Counted from the stretch's first letter, positions 1-10,208 are shown. The stretch is 64,000 nt of DNA from Candidatus Methylophosphatis roskildensis (GCA_016708905.1 JADJEV010000001.1:1-64000); one strand, 5' to 3'. Notes: generated by a model from the letters alone, not told the origin. A program made the numbers and translations.

Positions 1-418
1 GACCACGGCCAGATCGGCCAGCGCCAGTTCGGTGATGATGGTCTCGATGTCGGCGACGGGTTCCCTGTCCATTGACGTGCAATGACATTCGGGTCGTCGA
101 AGCAGCGGACGACATTGATGAGGGCATCGGTTTCGCGAATGTTGGCAGAAACTGGTTGCCCAGGCCCTCGCCCTTGGAGGCGCCGGCAACCAGCCCGGCG
201 ATATCGACAAATTCCACAATCGCCGGCTGGATCTTCTGCGGCTTGACGATCTTCGCCAATTCGGCCAGCCGCGGATCCGGCACTTCGACGATGCCGACAT
301 TGGGCTCGATCGTACCAGAACGGGTAATTCTCGGCCGAGATCCCCGCCTTGGTCAGCGCATTGAACAGGTGGACTTGCCGACGTTGGGCAAACCAACAAT
401 ACCGCACTTCAGACTCAT
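1..418 (-). CDS. ychF: YchF/EngD ribosome-associated ATPase, N-terminal part, frameshifted
   Basis: N-terminal ~139 codons of the Obg-family ATPase YchF; the rest lies beyond the window edge. The conceptual product begins MSLKCGIVGLPNVGKST (P-loop GLPNVGKST) and later has the family stretches ending in VEFVDIAGLV and VVRCFDD. Reading it needs three one-base corrections: a missing C after the GKST codons (~368), an extra G in the TTC-TGT-ACG region (~318) and an extra base near 75-85. The first two cancel locally. YchF binds ribosomes and hydrolyses ATP. The ATG overlaps the pth stop codon (ATGA), so the two are probably co-transcribed. The identity is firm; the indels look like sequence errors rather than decay because the rest of the protein is perfectly conserved. 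Confidence 0.85.
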
Positions 419-1031
419 GTCTTGCCTTCCTGGTTATCCGGAGGGGCGGGTTTGGTCAGCCTGCCGTTCAGCTTCTGCATCGCCGAGTTCCAGTCACCGC
501 GCGCAACGACCTGCCACGCTTCGAGCGCTCGGTCGATCGCATTGTCGATCTCGCCTTGCTCTTCGCGGCGTGGCGGCTTGAGCACGTAGCTCACGACCTC
601 AGTACGATCGCCCGGATGGCCGATACCGATACGCAAGCGCCAATAGTCCTGTGTGCCAAGGTGCGCGGTGATGTCCTTCAAGCCATTGTGACCGCCGAGA
701 CCGCCGCCGAATTTCACTCGCAGCTCGCCCGGCGCGATGTCGAGTTCGTCATGCACCACCAGCATTTCCGCCGGCGCGATTCGATAGAAGTGCATCAGCG
801 CGCCGACCGCCTGTCCCGAACGGTTCATGTATGTCTGGGGCAGGAGGATGAATAGCGAATCGCTGCGCGAATGACCGACCAGTCCGTGGAATCGCGATTC
901 GCGATTCAAGCCAACGCCGAGCTTCGCTGCCAGACGCTCACAAAACCGAAACCCGGCGTTGTGCCGGGTTTCCCAGAATACTCAGTCCCAGGGTTGCCGA
1001 GGCCGACGACCAATCGCGGTGCGAGGTTCAT
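415..1031 (-). CDS. pth: Peptidyl-tRNA hydrolase, one frameshift near the N-terminus
   Basis: Pth releases tRNA from prematurely dissociated peptidyl-tRNA. The uninterrupted frame downstream of position 909 carries the family landmarks LLPQTYMNRSG, VVHDELD (catalytic-site Asp), GGGLGGHNGLKDI and LRIGIGHPG. The conserved start (MNLAPRLVVGLGNPGTEYSG) lies in another frame and begins at 1031; adding one A in the run at ~968-974 restores the expected TRHNAG with the catalytic His. Full length would be about 205 residues, normal for the family. The gene lies 30 bases downstream of rplY and overlaps ychF by ATGA, the usual rplY-pth-ychF order. Confidence 0.9.
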
Positions 1032-1061
1032 CGATTCAAGTCGCACGCACCACGCGGTGCC

Positions 1062-1697
1062 CTATTTCTTGGCCGGTTCAGGCGCCTCGGCAGCAGCCGG
1101 TTCGCCCTCAGCCACTTCGTCGGCCTTGGCGCCGCGCGGAATCGTGATCGAGGCTATCACCGGGTCTTCGCCCTTGTGCAGCACCGGTTCGACACCCTTG
1201 GGCATCGTGATCTCGGAGATGTGCATCGAGTGACCGGCTGACAAATGCGCCAGATCGACTTCGATGAACTCCGGCAGATCCGCCGGCGGACAGGTGACGT
1301 CGAGTTCGTTCATGACATGCGAGGCGATACCGCCCTGCAGCTTCACGCCCGGTGAGACCTCGGCATTCTTGTAATGCAGGGGCACCTTGACGTGGATCTT
1401 CTGGGCGGCGTCGACACGCTGAAAGTCGAGGTGCAGCACCTGGGCCTTGTACGGGTGCACCTGGACATCGCGCAGAATCGCCGCTTGCGTGGCGCCGTCG
1501 ATATCCATGTTCAGCACGGAGGCGTGAAACGATTCCTGCCGGAGCAGGTGATAGACCTCGTTGTGGTCGACGGTGATCTGCTCGGCGGCGGTACCACCAC
1601 CATAGAGAATGCCGGGAACCCGGCCCGTGCGACGCAGGCGGCGGCTCGCTCCGGTGCCCTGCTCAGCACGTTTGGCTGCTTTAAGAACGATGGACAT
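1062..1697 (-). CDS. rplY: 50S ribosomal protein L25 (long Ctc form)
   Basis: 211-residue L25/Ctc protein, which binds 5S rRNA in the large subunit. It has the N-terminal L25 domain (SRRLRRTGRVPGILYGG, about residues 18-34) followed by the C-terminal TL5-like beta domain (residues ~100-190, HVKVPLHYKNAEVSPGVK) and an Ala/Glu/Pro-rich tail ending APEPAKK. The start at 1697 gives MSIVLKAAKR and has a GGAG ribosome site 8 bases upstream; a longer open frame upstream is only prs antisense-frame coding. It lies 64 bases downstream of prs. Confidence 0.95.
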   Translation of the reverse strand: MSIVLKAAKRAEQGTGASRRLRRTGRVPGILYGGGTAAEQITVDHNEVYHLLRQESFHASVLNMDIDGATQAAILRDVQVHPYKAQVLHLDFQRVDAAQKIHVKVPLHYKNAEVSPGVKLQGGIASHVMNELDVTCPPADLPEFIEVDLAHLSAGHSMHISEITMPKGVEPVLHKGEDPVIASITIPRGAKADEVAEGEPAAAEAPEPAKK

Positions 1698-1761
1698 TGA
1701 ATGACTCCAAAAGGCGTTACTGAAGAATCTGTCGCCCGCGACCAGGCGACAGGGCGAAATC

Positions 1762-2712
1762 CTATTCCATGAACAACGAACTGACCGACTCGTCGTTGCT
1801 GATTCGCAGCATGGTTTCGGCCAACAGCTCGGCAATCGAGATCTGTCGAATGCGCGAACACGCGCGCGCTTCGTCGCGCAGCGGGATCGTGTCGGTAACC
1901 ACCAGTTCGTCGAGCGCTGATTCGCTGATGCGCTGGACCGCGGTGCCGGACAACACCGCATGCGTGCAATAGGCGAGCACGCGCTTGGCGCCGTTCGCCT
2001 TGAGCGCCTGTGCAGCCTTGCAAAGCGTGCCGGCGGTGTCCACCAGGTCGTCCATGATGACGCAGGTCCGATCACCGACTTCACCGATGATATTCATCAC
2101 CTCGGACAGGTTGGCTTTCGGTCGTCGCTTGTCAATGATCGCCAGATCCGATTCGAGGCGTTTGGCGAGCGCTCGGGCACGAACCACGCCGCCGACATCG
2201 GGCGAAACCACCAGCAGATCCTCGTAGCGCTGCCGCCAGATGTCGCCGAGCAGGATCGGCGCCGCATAGATGTTATCGACCGCGATGTCGAAGAACCCCT
2301 GAATCTGGTCGGCATGCAGGTCGACCGTCAGCACGCGCTGCACGCCGGCAGTCTGCAGCATGTTGGCGACCACCTTGGCAGTGATGGCAACCCGCGCCGA
2401 ACGCGGGCGGCGATCCTGCCGGGCGTATCCGAAATACGGGATTGCGGCAGTGATGCGCCCGGCCGACGCGCGCTTGAGCGCATCGACCATGATCAGCAGT
2501 TCCATCAGATTGTCATTGGTCGGCGCACAGGTCGATTGCAGCACGAAGCAATCCTTGCCGCGCGCGTTCTCGAGAATCTCGAGATTCACTTCGCCGTCGG
2601 AGAAACGACCCACGGTCGCACGACCCAGGGGCATATTGAGGCGGCGGACCACATCGGCAGCGAGCTTGGGGTTCGCATTGCCGGTGAAGACCATCAAACT
2701 TTCGTACGCCAT
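1762..2712 (-). CDS. prs: Ribose-phosphate pyrophosphokinase (PRPP synthetase)
   Basis: Makes PRPP from ribose 5-phosphate and ATP for nucleotide, His, Trp and NAD synthesis; cytosolic. 316 residues from the chosen start MAYESLMVFTGNANPKL, the family length. Visible motifs: FSDGEVNLEILENARGKD, the ATP-site flexible loop region YFGYARQDRRPRSAR, the divalent-metal and PRPP region TVDLHADQIQGFFDI, and the PRPP-binding loop VIMDDLVDTAGTL. It follows tRNA-Gln and precedes rplY, the conserved betaproteobacterial order. The frame is intact. Confidence 0.97.
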   Translation of the reverse strand: MAYESLMVFTGNANPKLAADVVRRLNMPLGRATVGRFSDGEVNLEILENARGKDCFVLQSTCAPTNDNLMELLIMVDALKRASAGRITAAIPYFGYARQDRRPRSARVAITAKVVANMLQTAGVQRVLTVDLHADQIQGFFDIAVDNIYAAPILLGDIWRQRYEDLLVVSPDVGGVVRARALAKRLESDLAIIDKRRPKANLSEVMNIIGEVGDRTCVIMDDLVDTAGTLCKAAQALKANGAKRVLAYCTHAVLSGTAVQRISESALDELVVTDTIPLRDEARACSRIRQISIAELLAETMLRISNDESVSSLFME

Positions 2713-2823
2713 GATCGCCTCGGATCGTCTGTCTTCCGGCCTTGCCGGGCCGGTCACGCGCCAGCGGCGCACTCTCGCGAAAACAATGCGGGCAGGCTGT
2801 TCGCCTGCCCGTTCTCTACGTAA

Positions 2824-2900
2824 TGGCTGGGGAGGAAGGATTCGAACCTTCGCATGTCGGAATCAAAATCCGGTGCCTTAACCAGCTTGGCGACTCCCCA
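2824..2900 (-). tRNA. tRNA-Gln (anticodon TTG)
   Basis: A 77-nt cloverleaf with encoded CCA: acceptor strand TGGGGAG pairs with CTCCCCA, T-arm AAGGTTCGAATCCTT, and anticodon loop TTTTGAT placing TTG at positions 34-36. The outer pair of the anticodon stem is a C-A mismatch, where the usual sequence has G. The 5' end overlaps the 3' end of the ispE frame by 23 nt. The ispE-tRNA-Gln-prs placement is typical of Betaproteobacteria. Confidence 0.95.
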
Positions 2901-3800
2901 AGAAATTCGCATCTTTGTCATCTTGGACGCAGGTCCGCAAAAACAGCGGATGTTCATCGAGTCCCCGTGCAGCCCATCCGGCCCACTGTGGCGGCACCGT
3001 CTCGGCGATACGCCGCGCCGCATCTTCCGATTCGCACTCCGCGAAAACGCAGGCGCCCGAGCCGCTCATTCGCGCAAACCGCACACCTGGCCGGCCGCCC
3101 AGCCAATCGATCGCCTGGGCCACCGGGGCATATTTAGTCCTTGCGATCGGCTGCAGATCGTTACGCAGCGCTGCAAAGCGCTGCCAACCCGATGAAAAGT
3201 CCGCCATTCTGATGGGATTCGTATTTCGTGTCAAATCCGGAGAGGCAAAAATCCCGGCGGTCGGCACGCTGCATCCCGGCTCGATTACGACGTACCACGC
3301 AGGGTCCAGACCGAGCGGTTGCAGCCGCTCGCCGACCCCTTCGGCGAACGCCGCGCGACCGAAAACGAACACCGGCACATCGGCACCGAGCAGCAACCCG
3401 AGCGCCTGCAAGCGCGCGCGCGACAAGTCCAGCGCCCACAGGCGGTTGAGCGCCAGCAGCACGGTCGCGGCGTCGGAACTGCCGCCCCGAGACCGCCGCC
3501 CATGGGCAGGCGCTTGGTCAGTTGGATCGTGACCCCCCGCGAAGCTGCGCATTCTCGCTGCAGCAACCGCGCCGCCTTGACGCACAGATCCTGCCCGGAC
3601 GGCACGCCCGGAAGCTCGCCCTCGCGCACGACCAGCTGGTCATCGCGTGGAAACAAGCGGATTTCGTCGTGTCGGTCGACGAAGCGGAATGCCGTCTGCA
3701 GCAGGTGATAGCCGTCGGCCCGCCTTCCGACCACGTGCAGGAACAGGTTGATCTTGGCCGGCGCCGGCAATGGCCGACCCCACTCGATGTCGACGCTCAT
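2878..3800 (-). CDS. ispE: 4-diphosphocytidyl-2-C-methyl-D-erythritol kinase, one frameshift
   Basis: GHMP kinase of the MEP isoprenoid pathway. Frame 1 gives MSVDIEWGRPLPAPAKINLFLHV (catalytic Lys in PAKINLFL) up to KRLPMGGGLG; frame 2 resumes at GGSSDAATVLLALNRLW, completing the ATP-binding GGGLGGGSSDAA motif. One G missing from the run at ~3486-3489 explains the break. The C-terminal GHMP motif MSGSGACVFAE is present. The start ATG overlaps the lolB stop (ATGA), the usual lolB-ispE pair. The last eight codons run into the tRNA-Gln gene before a stop at 2878. Confidence 0.9.
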
Positions 3801-4360
3801 TCGACGATGCGCCACGCGTCGACGCGCAGGCGAACGCGCAGGTCGCCTCTCTCGAAGTCCATGGTCCGCGGCAGGGCTGCCGCGTCACCGTTCTCGTACT
3901 CGAGATATCGAATGACCCAGCCGGCTTCGGCCAGATACTCGAATCGCCCGACGGCATCGCGCTGCGCGCTGACCGGCTGACCGGCAGCGCGTCCGAGCAC
4001 CCAGTCCGGCATGCCGGTCAACGGCAAGGGCGAACCGAAGAGCCGGGCCGAAAGCGCTTCTGCGGTCGGGGCCACGACGCGTTCCCGCTCGGCGGTGACG
4101 AGTTGCGCGCCGTCGGGAGACGAACTGAGTCTGGCCATTTGCCCGCCAACCGGCGAGAACACGTCGATCGCGTCGCTCGCACCGGCGGAATGCTGCCAGA
4201 CGATGCTCGCCTGGACTCGCTCGTTCGCCCGGGTTACCGAGATCCTGCCGTCGATGGCGAATGCGCGGATCGACTCACGCGCCGGGCGCGCGATTGAGGA
4301 TGTCTGATCGCGCGACAAGGCTGCGCAGCCGACCAGTTGTGCGCAGACCATGGCCGACAT
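3797..4360 (-). CDS. lolB: Outer-membrane lipoprotein receptor LolB, probably with a shortened signal peptide
   Basis: LolB accepts lipoproteins from LolA at the periplasmic face of the outer membrane. The 187-residue product has the lipobox LVGC at residues 9-12, then a LolB core (FAIDGRISVTR, SIVWQHSAGASDAIDVFSPVGG, MPDWVLGRA, VIRYLEYE). Only about 11 residues precede the lipid-modified Cys, short for a lipoprotein signal. The coding sequence begins 13 bases from a 265-bp inverted-repeat-bounded element (4373-4637), which may have removed the original start. It overlaps ispE by ATGA and follows the TPR lipoprotein gene. Confidence 0.8.
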   Translation of the reverse strand: MSAMVCAQLVGCAALSRDQTSSIARPARESIRAFAIDGRISVTRANERVQASIVWQHSAGASDAIDVFSPVGGQMARLSSSPDGAQLVTAERERVVAPTAEALSARLFGSPLPLTGMPDWVLGRAAGQPVSAQRDAVGRFEYLAEAGWVIRYLEYENGDAAALPRTMDFERGDLRVRLRVDAWRIVE

Positions 4361-4372
4361 CAGCCTCCCTGG

Positions 4373-4637
4373 CAGCCTGTCGGACTTGATTCGTGGGATG
4401 CGTTGTCGCCAAACCGGGATGGATGCAAGGCGCACCGCGCAGGCAATGGTCGTTCCATTGCCAAGCGGTGCAACGCCGCAGACGCCCCGTTTGGGGGCAA
4501 CCCTTCGGGACAGGGTCGATTTGGGCGCATCGCTGTGTTGCGCCTCCTCGCTTGGGGACACCCAAGCTTCGTCGGCGCGCCTTGCGCTGCATCCCAAATC
4601 GACCCCGTCGCACCCAAGAAGCAAGTCCGACAGGCTG
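4373..4637. repeat. 265-bp inverted-repeat-bounded element (MITE- or REP-like)
   Basis: The ends are perfect 16-bp inverted repeats, CAGCCTGTCGGACTTG at 4373-4388 and its complement at 4622-4637. No convincing protein is coded. The same end sequence forms the arms of a tight hairpin at 23569-23624, so this is a dispersed family. It separates lolB from the TPR gene, which are otherwise adjacent, and abuts the lolB 5' end. Confidence 0.75.
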
Positions 4638-4665
4638 CTGGCAGCGAGCGCATCCGCATGGAGAA

Positions 4666-6484
4666 TCAGGGAATGAACTTCTTGATCGCGTTGGCGAGCA
4701 CTTCGTTTTGCGGATTGGCGCGTGCCGCATCGAGCCAGAGCTTCTGCGCATCGTCGCGCTTGCCCAGCGACCACAGCACTTCGCCCAGGTGCGCAGCGAT
4801 CTCGGGGTCCGGCCGCATGCCATAGGCACGCTGCAATGGCGCCAGCGCGCCCTGCAGGTCGCCCTTGCGGTAAAGAACCCAGCCCATGCTGTCGAGGATG
4901 AACGGGTCGTCGGGCGCAATCTCCAGCGCCTTGCCGACCAGCGCCTGCGCCTCGTCCAGCCGCTGACCGCGATCGGCCAGCGAATAGCCGAGCGCATTGT
5001 AGGCATGCGCGTTGTCCGGCTAGAGCGCGATCAGCTTGCGCAGATGGGTCTCCATCACGTCCATGCGATCGAGACGCTCGGCGATCAAGGCCGTTTCATA
5101 GAGCAGATCGGGATGATCCGGCTGGCTGACGAGGCTCTTGTCGAGCATGTCGTAAGCTTCCTGCGTCCGCCCGGCGTCGCGCAGGATCTGCGCTTCGGCG
5201 AGCAGGAACTGCACGCGATCCCGGCTGCTGTTTGCCGCTGCCGCCTGGAGGGATTGCCGTGCCTCGTCGATCTTGCCTTGCTGCGCAAGAATGTGGCCGA
5301 TCCTGGTCTGCGCCGCGACGTACTGCTCTCCCGTCTCGACCGCTGCGAACCAGTCGAGCGCCTCATCGGGACGTTTGCGCTCCTCGGCTATCTGGCCGAG
5401 GTACAGGCGGGCAAGATTCGGCTCCCGGTACCCGATTTCCAGCAGCTTGCGGAAATTCGCTTCCGCCGCATCGTAGTCGCTCAATTGCATCGACAGCACG
5501 CCAACCGCATAGACGACGTCGGCATTGCCGGGAAAGTCTGTCAGCAGCTTGCGGAATTCCTCGCGCGCTTCCGAGTACTGCTTGTCATTGACCAGGGCCC
5601 GCGCCAGTTGCAGCCGAACTTCGCGTGATTTCGGATTCTTGGACAAGAAGGCGCGCAGGGTCTCGACCGACTTCTCCGGCGAGGCCGCGCGCTGGCCCTG
5701 CGCCTTCATCAGCACCGCCTGCTCCCAGTTCGGACGCAGCGACAGCGCCTGCTCGGCCTCCGCAACCGCGGTCGCGTTGTCGATCGCGTTTAGGGCGGCC
5801 TCGCCGCGCGCATAGTGGGCTTCGGCATGCTTGAGATAGGGTTCGGTCAGCTTGCCGACGATGCGCTGCACCTGCGCCTTGTCGGCCTGCCGCGCGAACA
5901 GACGGTTCAGCCGCAGCAGCGCCGGGCAGACCCTCGCCCTCCTGCTCGAGCAGGCGAGCCACGTGTTCCTGCGCCTCGTCGAGACGATCGGAACCGACCA
6001 GCACGCCGGCAAGCATCTGCCGCGCCTGCGCCGACCCGGGGTCGATCTCGTTCCACAGCCTGGCGGCCTCGAGCGCAGCGTCGGTCTGTCGGGAAAACAT
6101 CGCAATCTCGACGGCGCGCCGGGCGATTCGCGGATCACGCGTCGACCGCGCAAGATCGAGGTAGGCGCGCGTCGACAGCGCCATGTTGCCGCGCTGGCCG
6201 GCGATCTCGGCCACCAGGAGTTGATAGAGTATCTGCGGGGTCAGCTCCAGCCGGGGCAGGTTCTCGATCCGCGGCGCCTGTGCCTGAGGCTGGCTCCGGG
6301 TCGGCGCGTCGCCATCGTCCTCGTCCGCCGCGGCGGGCTCCTGACCTGCCACCGTTGGCTGCTCCGCCGCGGGCTTGACACCCGCGTTCTGGAACGAGCA
6401 ACCAGCCGCAAGCGCGGCCGCCACAACGATGGCGATGGCGATGGCGAGCAGCGGGAGGCGAAACGCGGAATCAGTCGCTAACAC
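4666..6484 (-). CDS. TPR-repeat lipoprotein, broken by one frameshift and one in-frame TAG
   Basis: Large tetratricopeptide-repeat lipoprotein of about 605 residues when reassembled. The N-terminus has a hydrophobic signal (LLAIAIAIVVAAALAAGC) with lipobox LAAGC at about residues 26-29, then an acidic/Pro linker and TPR units (AEIAGQRGNMALSTRAYLDLA through EAQALVGKALEIAPDDP and GMRPDPEIAAHLGEVLWSLG). An extra G near 5924 shifts the frame after EQEGEGLP; correction gives ALLRLNRLFARQADKAQV. A TAG at 5020-5022 interrupts IAL-PDNAHAYNALGYS, where the family would have Lys or Gln, so CAG to TAG is a simple explanation. TPR proteins upstream of lolB are common in Betaproteobacteria; the exact function is unknown. 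Confidence 0.8.
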
Positions 6485-6602
6485 GGTATTTTGAGCCCCG
6501 CTCTACTATTTGGTTCGTTTGATGTTAGCAGTTTTCCCGTTGCACAAAGCGCCGTACCATCCGGCCTGCACGATCTCTCCGCCCACCGTCACTCCACGCG
6601 CG

Positions 6603-7415
6603 ATGCCTGAACTGCCCGAAGTCGAAATCACGCGCCGCGGCCTCGCCGCGCACCTGCCCGGACGCATGGTGAGCGACGTGATCGTGCGCGATCGCCGCCT
6701 GCGCCTGCCGGTGACCGCCGATCTGGCAGGGAAGCTGATCGGCGACAGCCTGATCGGCATCGACCGGCGCGGCAAGTACCTGTTGCTGCGCTTCGGCCGC
6801 GGCAGCCTGCTCGCCCATCTGGGCATGTCGGGCAATCTGCGCGTGCTGCCAGCCGATGCGCCGGCGCGCAAGCACGACCATATCGACATCCTGTTCGGCA
6901 AGCTGGCGCTGCGCTATTCCGACCCGCGCCGCTTCGGCCTGATGCTCTGGCTGCAAGGCGACGGCAGCGATCACCCGCTGCTCGCCGCGCTCGGCGTCGA
7001 ACCGCTCGGCGACGCGTTTTCCGCCGACTGGCTGTTCCAGGCGACGCGCGGCCGTCGCTGCGCGATCAAGCTGCTGCTGATGGACAGTCATGTGGTGGTC
7101 GGCATCGGCAACATCTACGCCTCTGAAAGCCTGTTTCGCGCCGGCATTCGCCCGCGCACCGCGGCGTGCAGACTGACGCGCGCCCAATGCGCGCGGCTGG
7201 TGCCCGCCGTGTGCGACACGTTGACCGACGCACTGGCCGCCGGCGGCAGCACGCTGCGCGACTTCCACTCCGCCGAAGGCCAGCGCGGCTGTTTTCAGCA
7301 GCAGTACTTCGTCTATGACCGCGCCGGCACCGCCTGCCGGGTCTGCGACAGCCCGATCCGCGGGTTGCGCCTGGGCCAGCGCTCAACCTACTACTGCCCG
7401 AGGTGCCAAAAGTGA
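6603..7415 (+). CDS. mutM: Formamidopyrimidine-DNA glycosylase (Fpg)
   Basis: Base-excision repair glycosylase/AP lyase removing 8-oxoguanine. 270 residues from MPELPEVEITRR; Pro2 and Glu3 after Met removal are the catalytic residues, so this start is required although the frame is open further upstream. GKYLLLRF supplies the conserved Lys, MSGNLRV the middle motif, GIGNIYASE the helix-two-turn-helix, and CRVC-X16-CPRC the C-terminal zinc finger. It is divergent from the TPR gene (119-bp gap) and followed by the GTPase gene. Confidence 0.97.
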   Translation: MPELPEVEITRRGLAAHLPGRMVSDVIVRDRRLRLPVTADLAGKLIGDSLIGIDRRGKYLLLRFGRGSLLAHLGMSGNLRVLPADAPARKHDHIDILFGKLALRYSDPRRFGLMLWLQGDGSDHPLLAALGVEPLGDAFSADWLFQATRGRRCAIKLLLMDSHVVVGIGNIYASESLFRAGIRPRTAACRLTRAQCARLVPAVCDTLTDALAAGGSTLRDFHSAEGQRGCFQQQYFVYDRAGTACRVCDSPIRGLRLGQRSTYYCPRCQK

Positions 7416-7528
7416 AAGCTATTCCCTTCCAATGACTTGGCGCATTGTGCTAGAGTCGATCGCGATGTATCGCGGCACGAGGATCGATGACGTATGAATC
7501 GAGCCGATGGAACCGACTGGAGAGCGGG

Positions 7529-9468
7529 ATGAGCCTTGCGCAGCAATTCACTGCCTATACCGACTGGCGTTCGGGCCTGATCGACGGCCTCAGGCGCCTG
7601 AAGACCTGGCTCGCCAACAACGACCTCGGCGACGCGCAGACCGACCTTCGCCTGGCCGCGATGATCGAGCGGCTGTCCGGCGATCAGTTGACGGTCGCCT
7701 TCGTCGCCGAGTTCTCGCGCGGCAAGTCGGAGTTGATCAACGCGATCTTCTTCGCCGATTATGGCAGCCGCATCCTGCCTTCGTCCGCCGGGCGCACCAC
7801 GATGTGCCCGACCGAACTGCTCTACGATGCGAGCCGCCCGCCGTCGATCGACCTGCTGCCGATCGGCACGCGATCCGGCACCGCCTCGATCAGCGAGCTC
7901 AAACGCTATCCCGACGAGTGGACGCGGATTCTGCTCGACATCGAATCGACCGACTCGATGACCGCCGCGCTCAAACGGGTCGGCGACGTCACCCAGGTCA
8001 GCCGCAGCGAAGCCGAACGGCTGGGCTTCGTCATCGACCCGACCGGCGAGGACGGCCACAAGCCGAATTCCGCGGGAAATGTCGAAATCCCGTGCTGGCG
8101 CCATGCGCTGATCAACTTCCCGCACCCCTTGCTGGAAAAGGGCCTGGTGATCCTCGACACGCCGGGCCTCAACGCGATCGGCGCCGAACCCGAGCTGACG
8201 CTGTCGCTGCTGCCGAATGCGCATGCGGTGCTGTTCATCCTTGCCGCCGACACCGGCGTGACGCACTCGGATCTCGCGGTGTGGCGCCAGCACGTTGCCG
8301 CCGGGCGCAGCGGACAGCGCGGCCGGATGGTCGTGCTGAACAAGATCGACGGCCTGTGGGATGGCCTGCGCGCCGAATCCGAGATCGACCACGAGATCGC
8401 GCGGCAGGTCAGCAGCGTGGCCGCCACGCTGGAAATCGACGCCCACCAGGTGTTTGCGGTCTCGGCACAGAAGGGTCTGGTATCCAAGGTGCATCACGAC
8501 GGCGAGCTGCTGCAGCGCAGCCGCCTGCCGGCGCTCGAATCCGCGCTGGCCGACGAACTGCTGCCACGGCGGCACGCAATCGTCGCCGACAACACGCGTA
8601 CCGATGCGCTCGACGTGCTCGCCCGCTCGCAGGAACTGCTCAACGCCCGTCGCACCGGCCTACGCGACCAGATGCAGGAACTGGTCGACCTGCGCGGCAA
8701 GAACCAGGGTGTCGTCGAGTACATCATGCTCAAGGTGAAGAACGAGAAGGACGAGTTCGACCGCAGCCTGCAGCGCTTCTATGCAGTGCGCAGTGTGTTC
8801 TCGCAACTGACCAACAACCTCTACGTACTATCGGCCTCGACGCCCTGCGTGACGAAACGCGGCGCACCCGCGAGTCCATGCTGCATTCGAGCTTCTCCGC
8901 CGGGCTGCGCGGCGCGATGAGCGAATTCTTCCAGGATCTGCGTGCCAAGTTCGGCCGGGCCGGCCGCGAAACCACCGAAATCGCCAAGATGATGGAGGCG
9001 ATGTACCAGCGTTTCGCCGACGAACAGGGCACCCGCATCGGCGCCCCCCAGCCGTTCGCGATGCTGCGCTACGCCAAGGAACTCGAACGGCTCGAAGAGC
9101 GCTGCGACCGCCAGTACAACAGCATGTTCAGCCTGCTCACCACGGAGAAGAAGGCGCTGACGCAGAAGTTCTTCGAAACCGTGGCGGTGCAGGCGCGGCG
9201 GGTTTTCGAGAGCGCCAACCGCGACGTCGAGCAGTGGCTGCGCGCCGTCATGGCCCCGCTCGAGACGCGCGTGCGCGAACACAAGATCCAGTTGAAGCGC
9301 CGTCTCGAAAGCGTCAAGCGCATCCACGAGGCCAGCGACACGCTGGAAGAGCGCATCGACGAACTCAAGCAGGCCGAAGCCTCGCAGGTCAATCAGCTCG
9401 CGCAACTCGACGCGCTCAAGCGCGCGATCGACGAAACCCTCGCGCCGGCCCAGGGCCTGGCCGCCTGA
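7529..9468 (+). CDS. Dynamin-like GTPase, one frameshift
   Basis: About 646 residues when corrected. The G1 P-loop is FSRGKSELINA (~residues 61-71), G3 is LDTPGLNAIG, G4 is NKID; the C-terminal half is helical and Glu/Arg-rich (LERLEERCDRQYNSMF, LEERIDELKQAEAS), as in dynamin-family stalks. The frame breaks after NNLY at ~8824, where one missing C (TAC-CGT) restores RTIGLDALRDE. A start at 7529 follows a purine-rich stretch; an upstream in-frame Met at 7487 is possible. The layout resembles E. coli CrfC/YjdA, but partners are unknown. It sits directly after mutM. Confidence 0.8.
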
Positions 9469-9670
9469 GGCGCGGCGCCATTCCGGGCAACATGCCCGGA
9501 AGCCGCATGGACAGGCGGTCACAGGCATATAAAGCTGCGAGCCCCTATTCACCGACGTCTCCGGCATGCCATTCTGCAAAGCGCCATCCCGCCGGGCTTC
9601 CAGGCCATGCAGTGCCTGGCTGGAACAGCCGCATTCCAGGTGGATCGAGCAGGCGCGCAACCTCGGATAC

Positions 9671-10208
9671 TCAGCGCAGCGCCTGCCCGGTACGCTCGAT
9701 CCGCGGCAGCCAGTCGCCCGTGATATCGGCGGAAAGCAGGACATGGTGCGCCCGCCCGATCAGCAGCCGGCGCGGCACGAAGCCGAAGTAGCGCGAGTCC
9801 GCGCTGTTGTCGCGGTTGTCGCCCATCACGAAATAGCTGTCGGCCGGCACGGTGGTCGGCGCAAAGCACGGCCGCCTCGCCATTGATCAGCAGCACGTCG
9901 TCGCGCAGTTCGATCCGGTCGCCGGGCGTGGCGACGATGCGCTTGATCAGCCGCGTGCCGTCTTTCGGCGACGAGAAGGTCACGATATCCCCGCGCCGCG
10001 GCTCACCCAGCCTGGCAATCGAAGTATCAGTCAGCGGCAGCTTGAAGTCGTATGCCAGCCGGTTGACCAGCACCACGTCGCCCTCGAGCAAGGTCGGCCG
10101 CATCGACCCCGACGGAATCGGATTCCAGTCGGCAATCGCCGTGCGGAAGAAGCCAAAACACAGCAGGAAGATGACGAAACCGCGGTTTTGCCTGAGCCAG
10201 ATTTTCAT
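9671..10208 (-). CDS. lepB: Signal peptidase I, short and frameshifted
   Basis: Membrane serine protease that removes signal peptides. One N-terminal transmembrane segment (FVIFLLCFGFFRTAIADW) is followed by IPSGSMRPTL with the catalytic Ser, then RLIKRIVATPGD with the catalytic Lys. The frame breaks after LINGEAA (~9875) and resumes at FAPTTVPADSYFVMGDNRDNS, the conserved box E, then SRYFGFVPRRLLIGRA. The segment between the Lys box and GDNRD is unusually short, so a small deletion may accompany the one-base shift. The start at 10208 has GAGG 6 bases upstream. Whether a working peptidase is made depends on resequencing. Confidence 0.75.
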
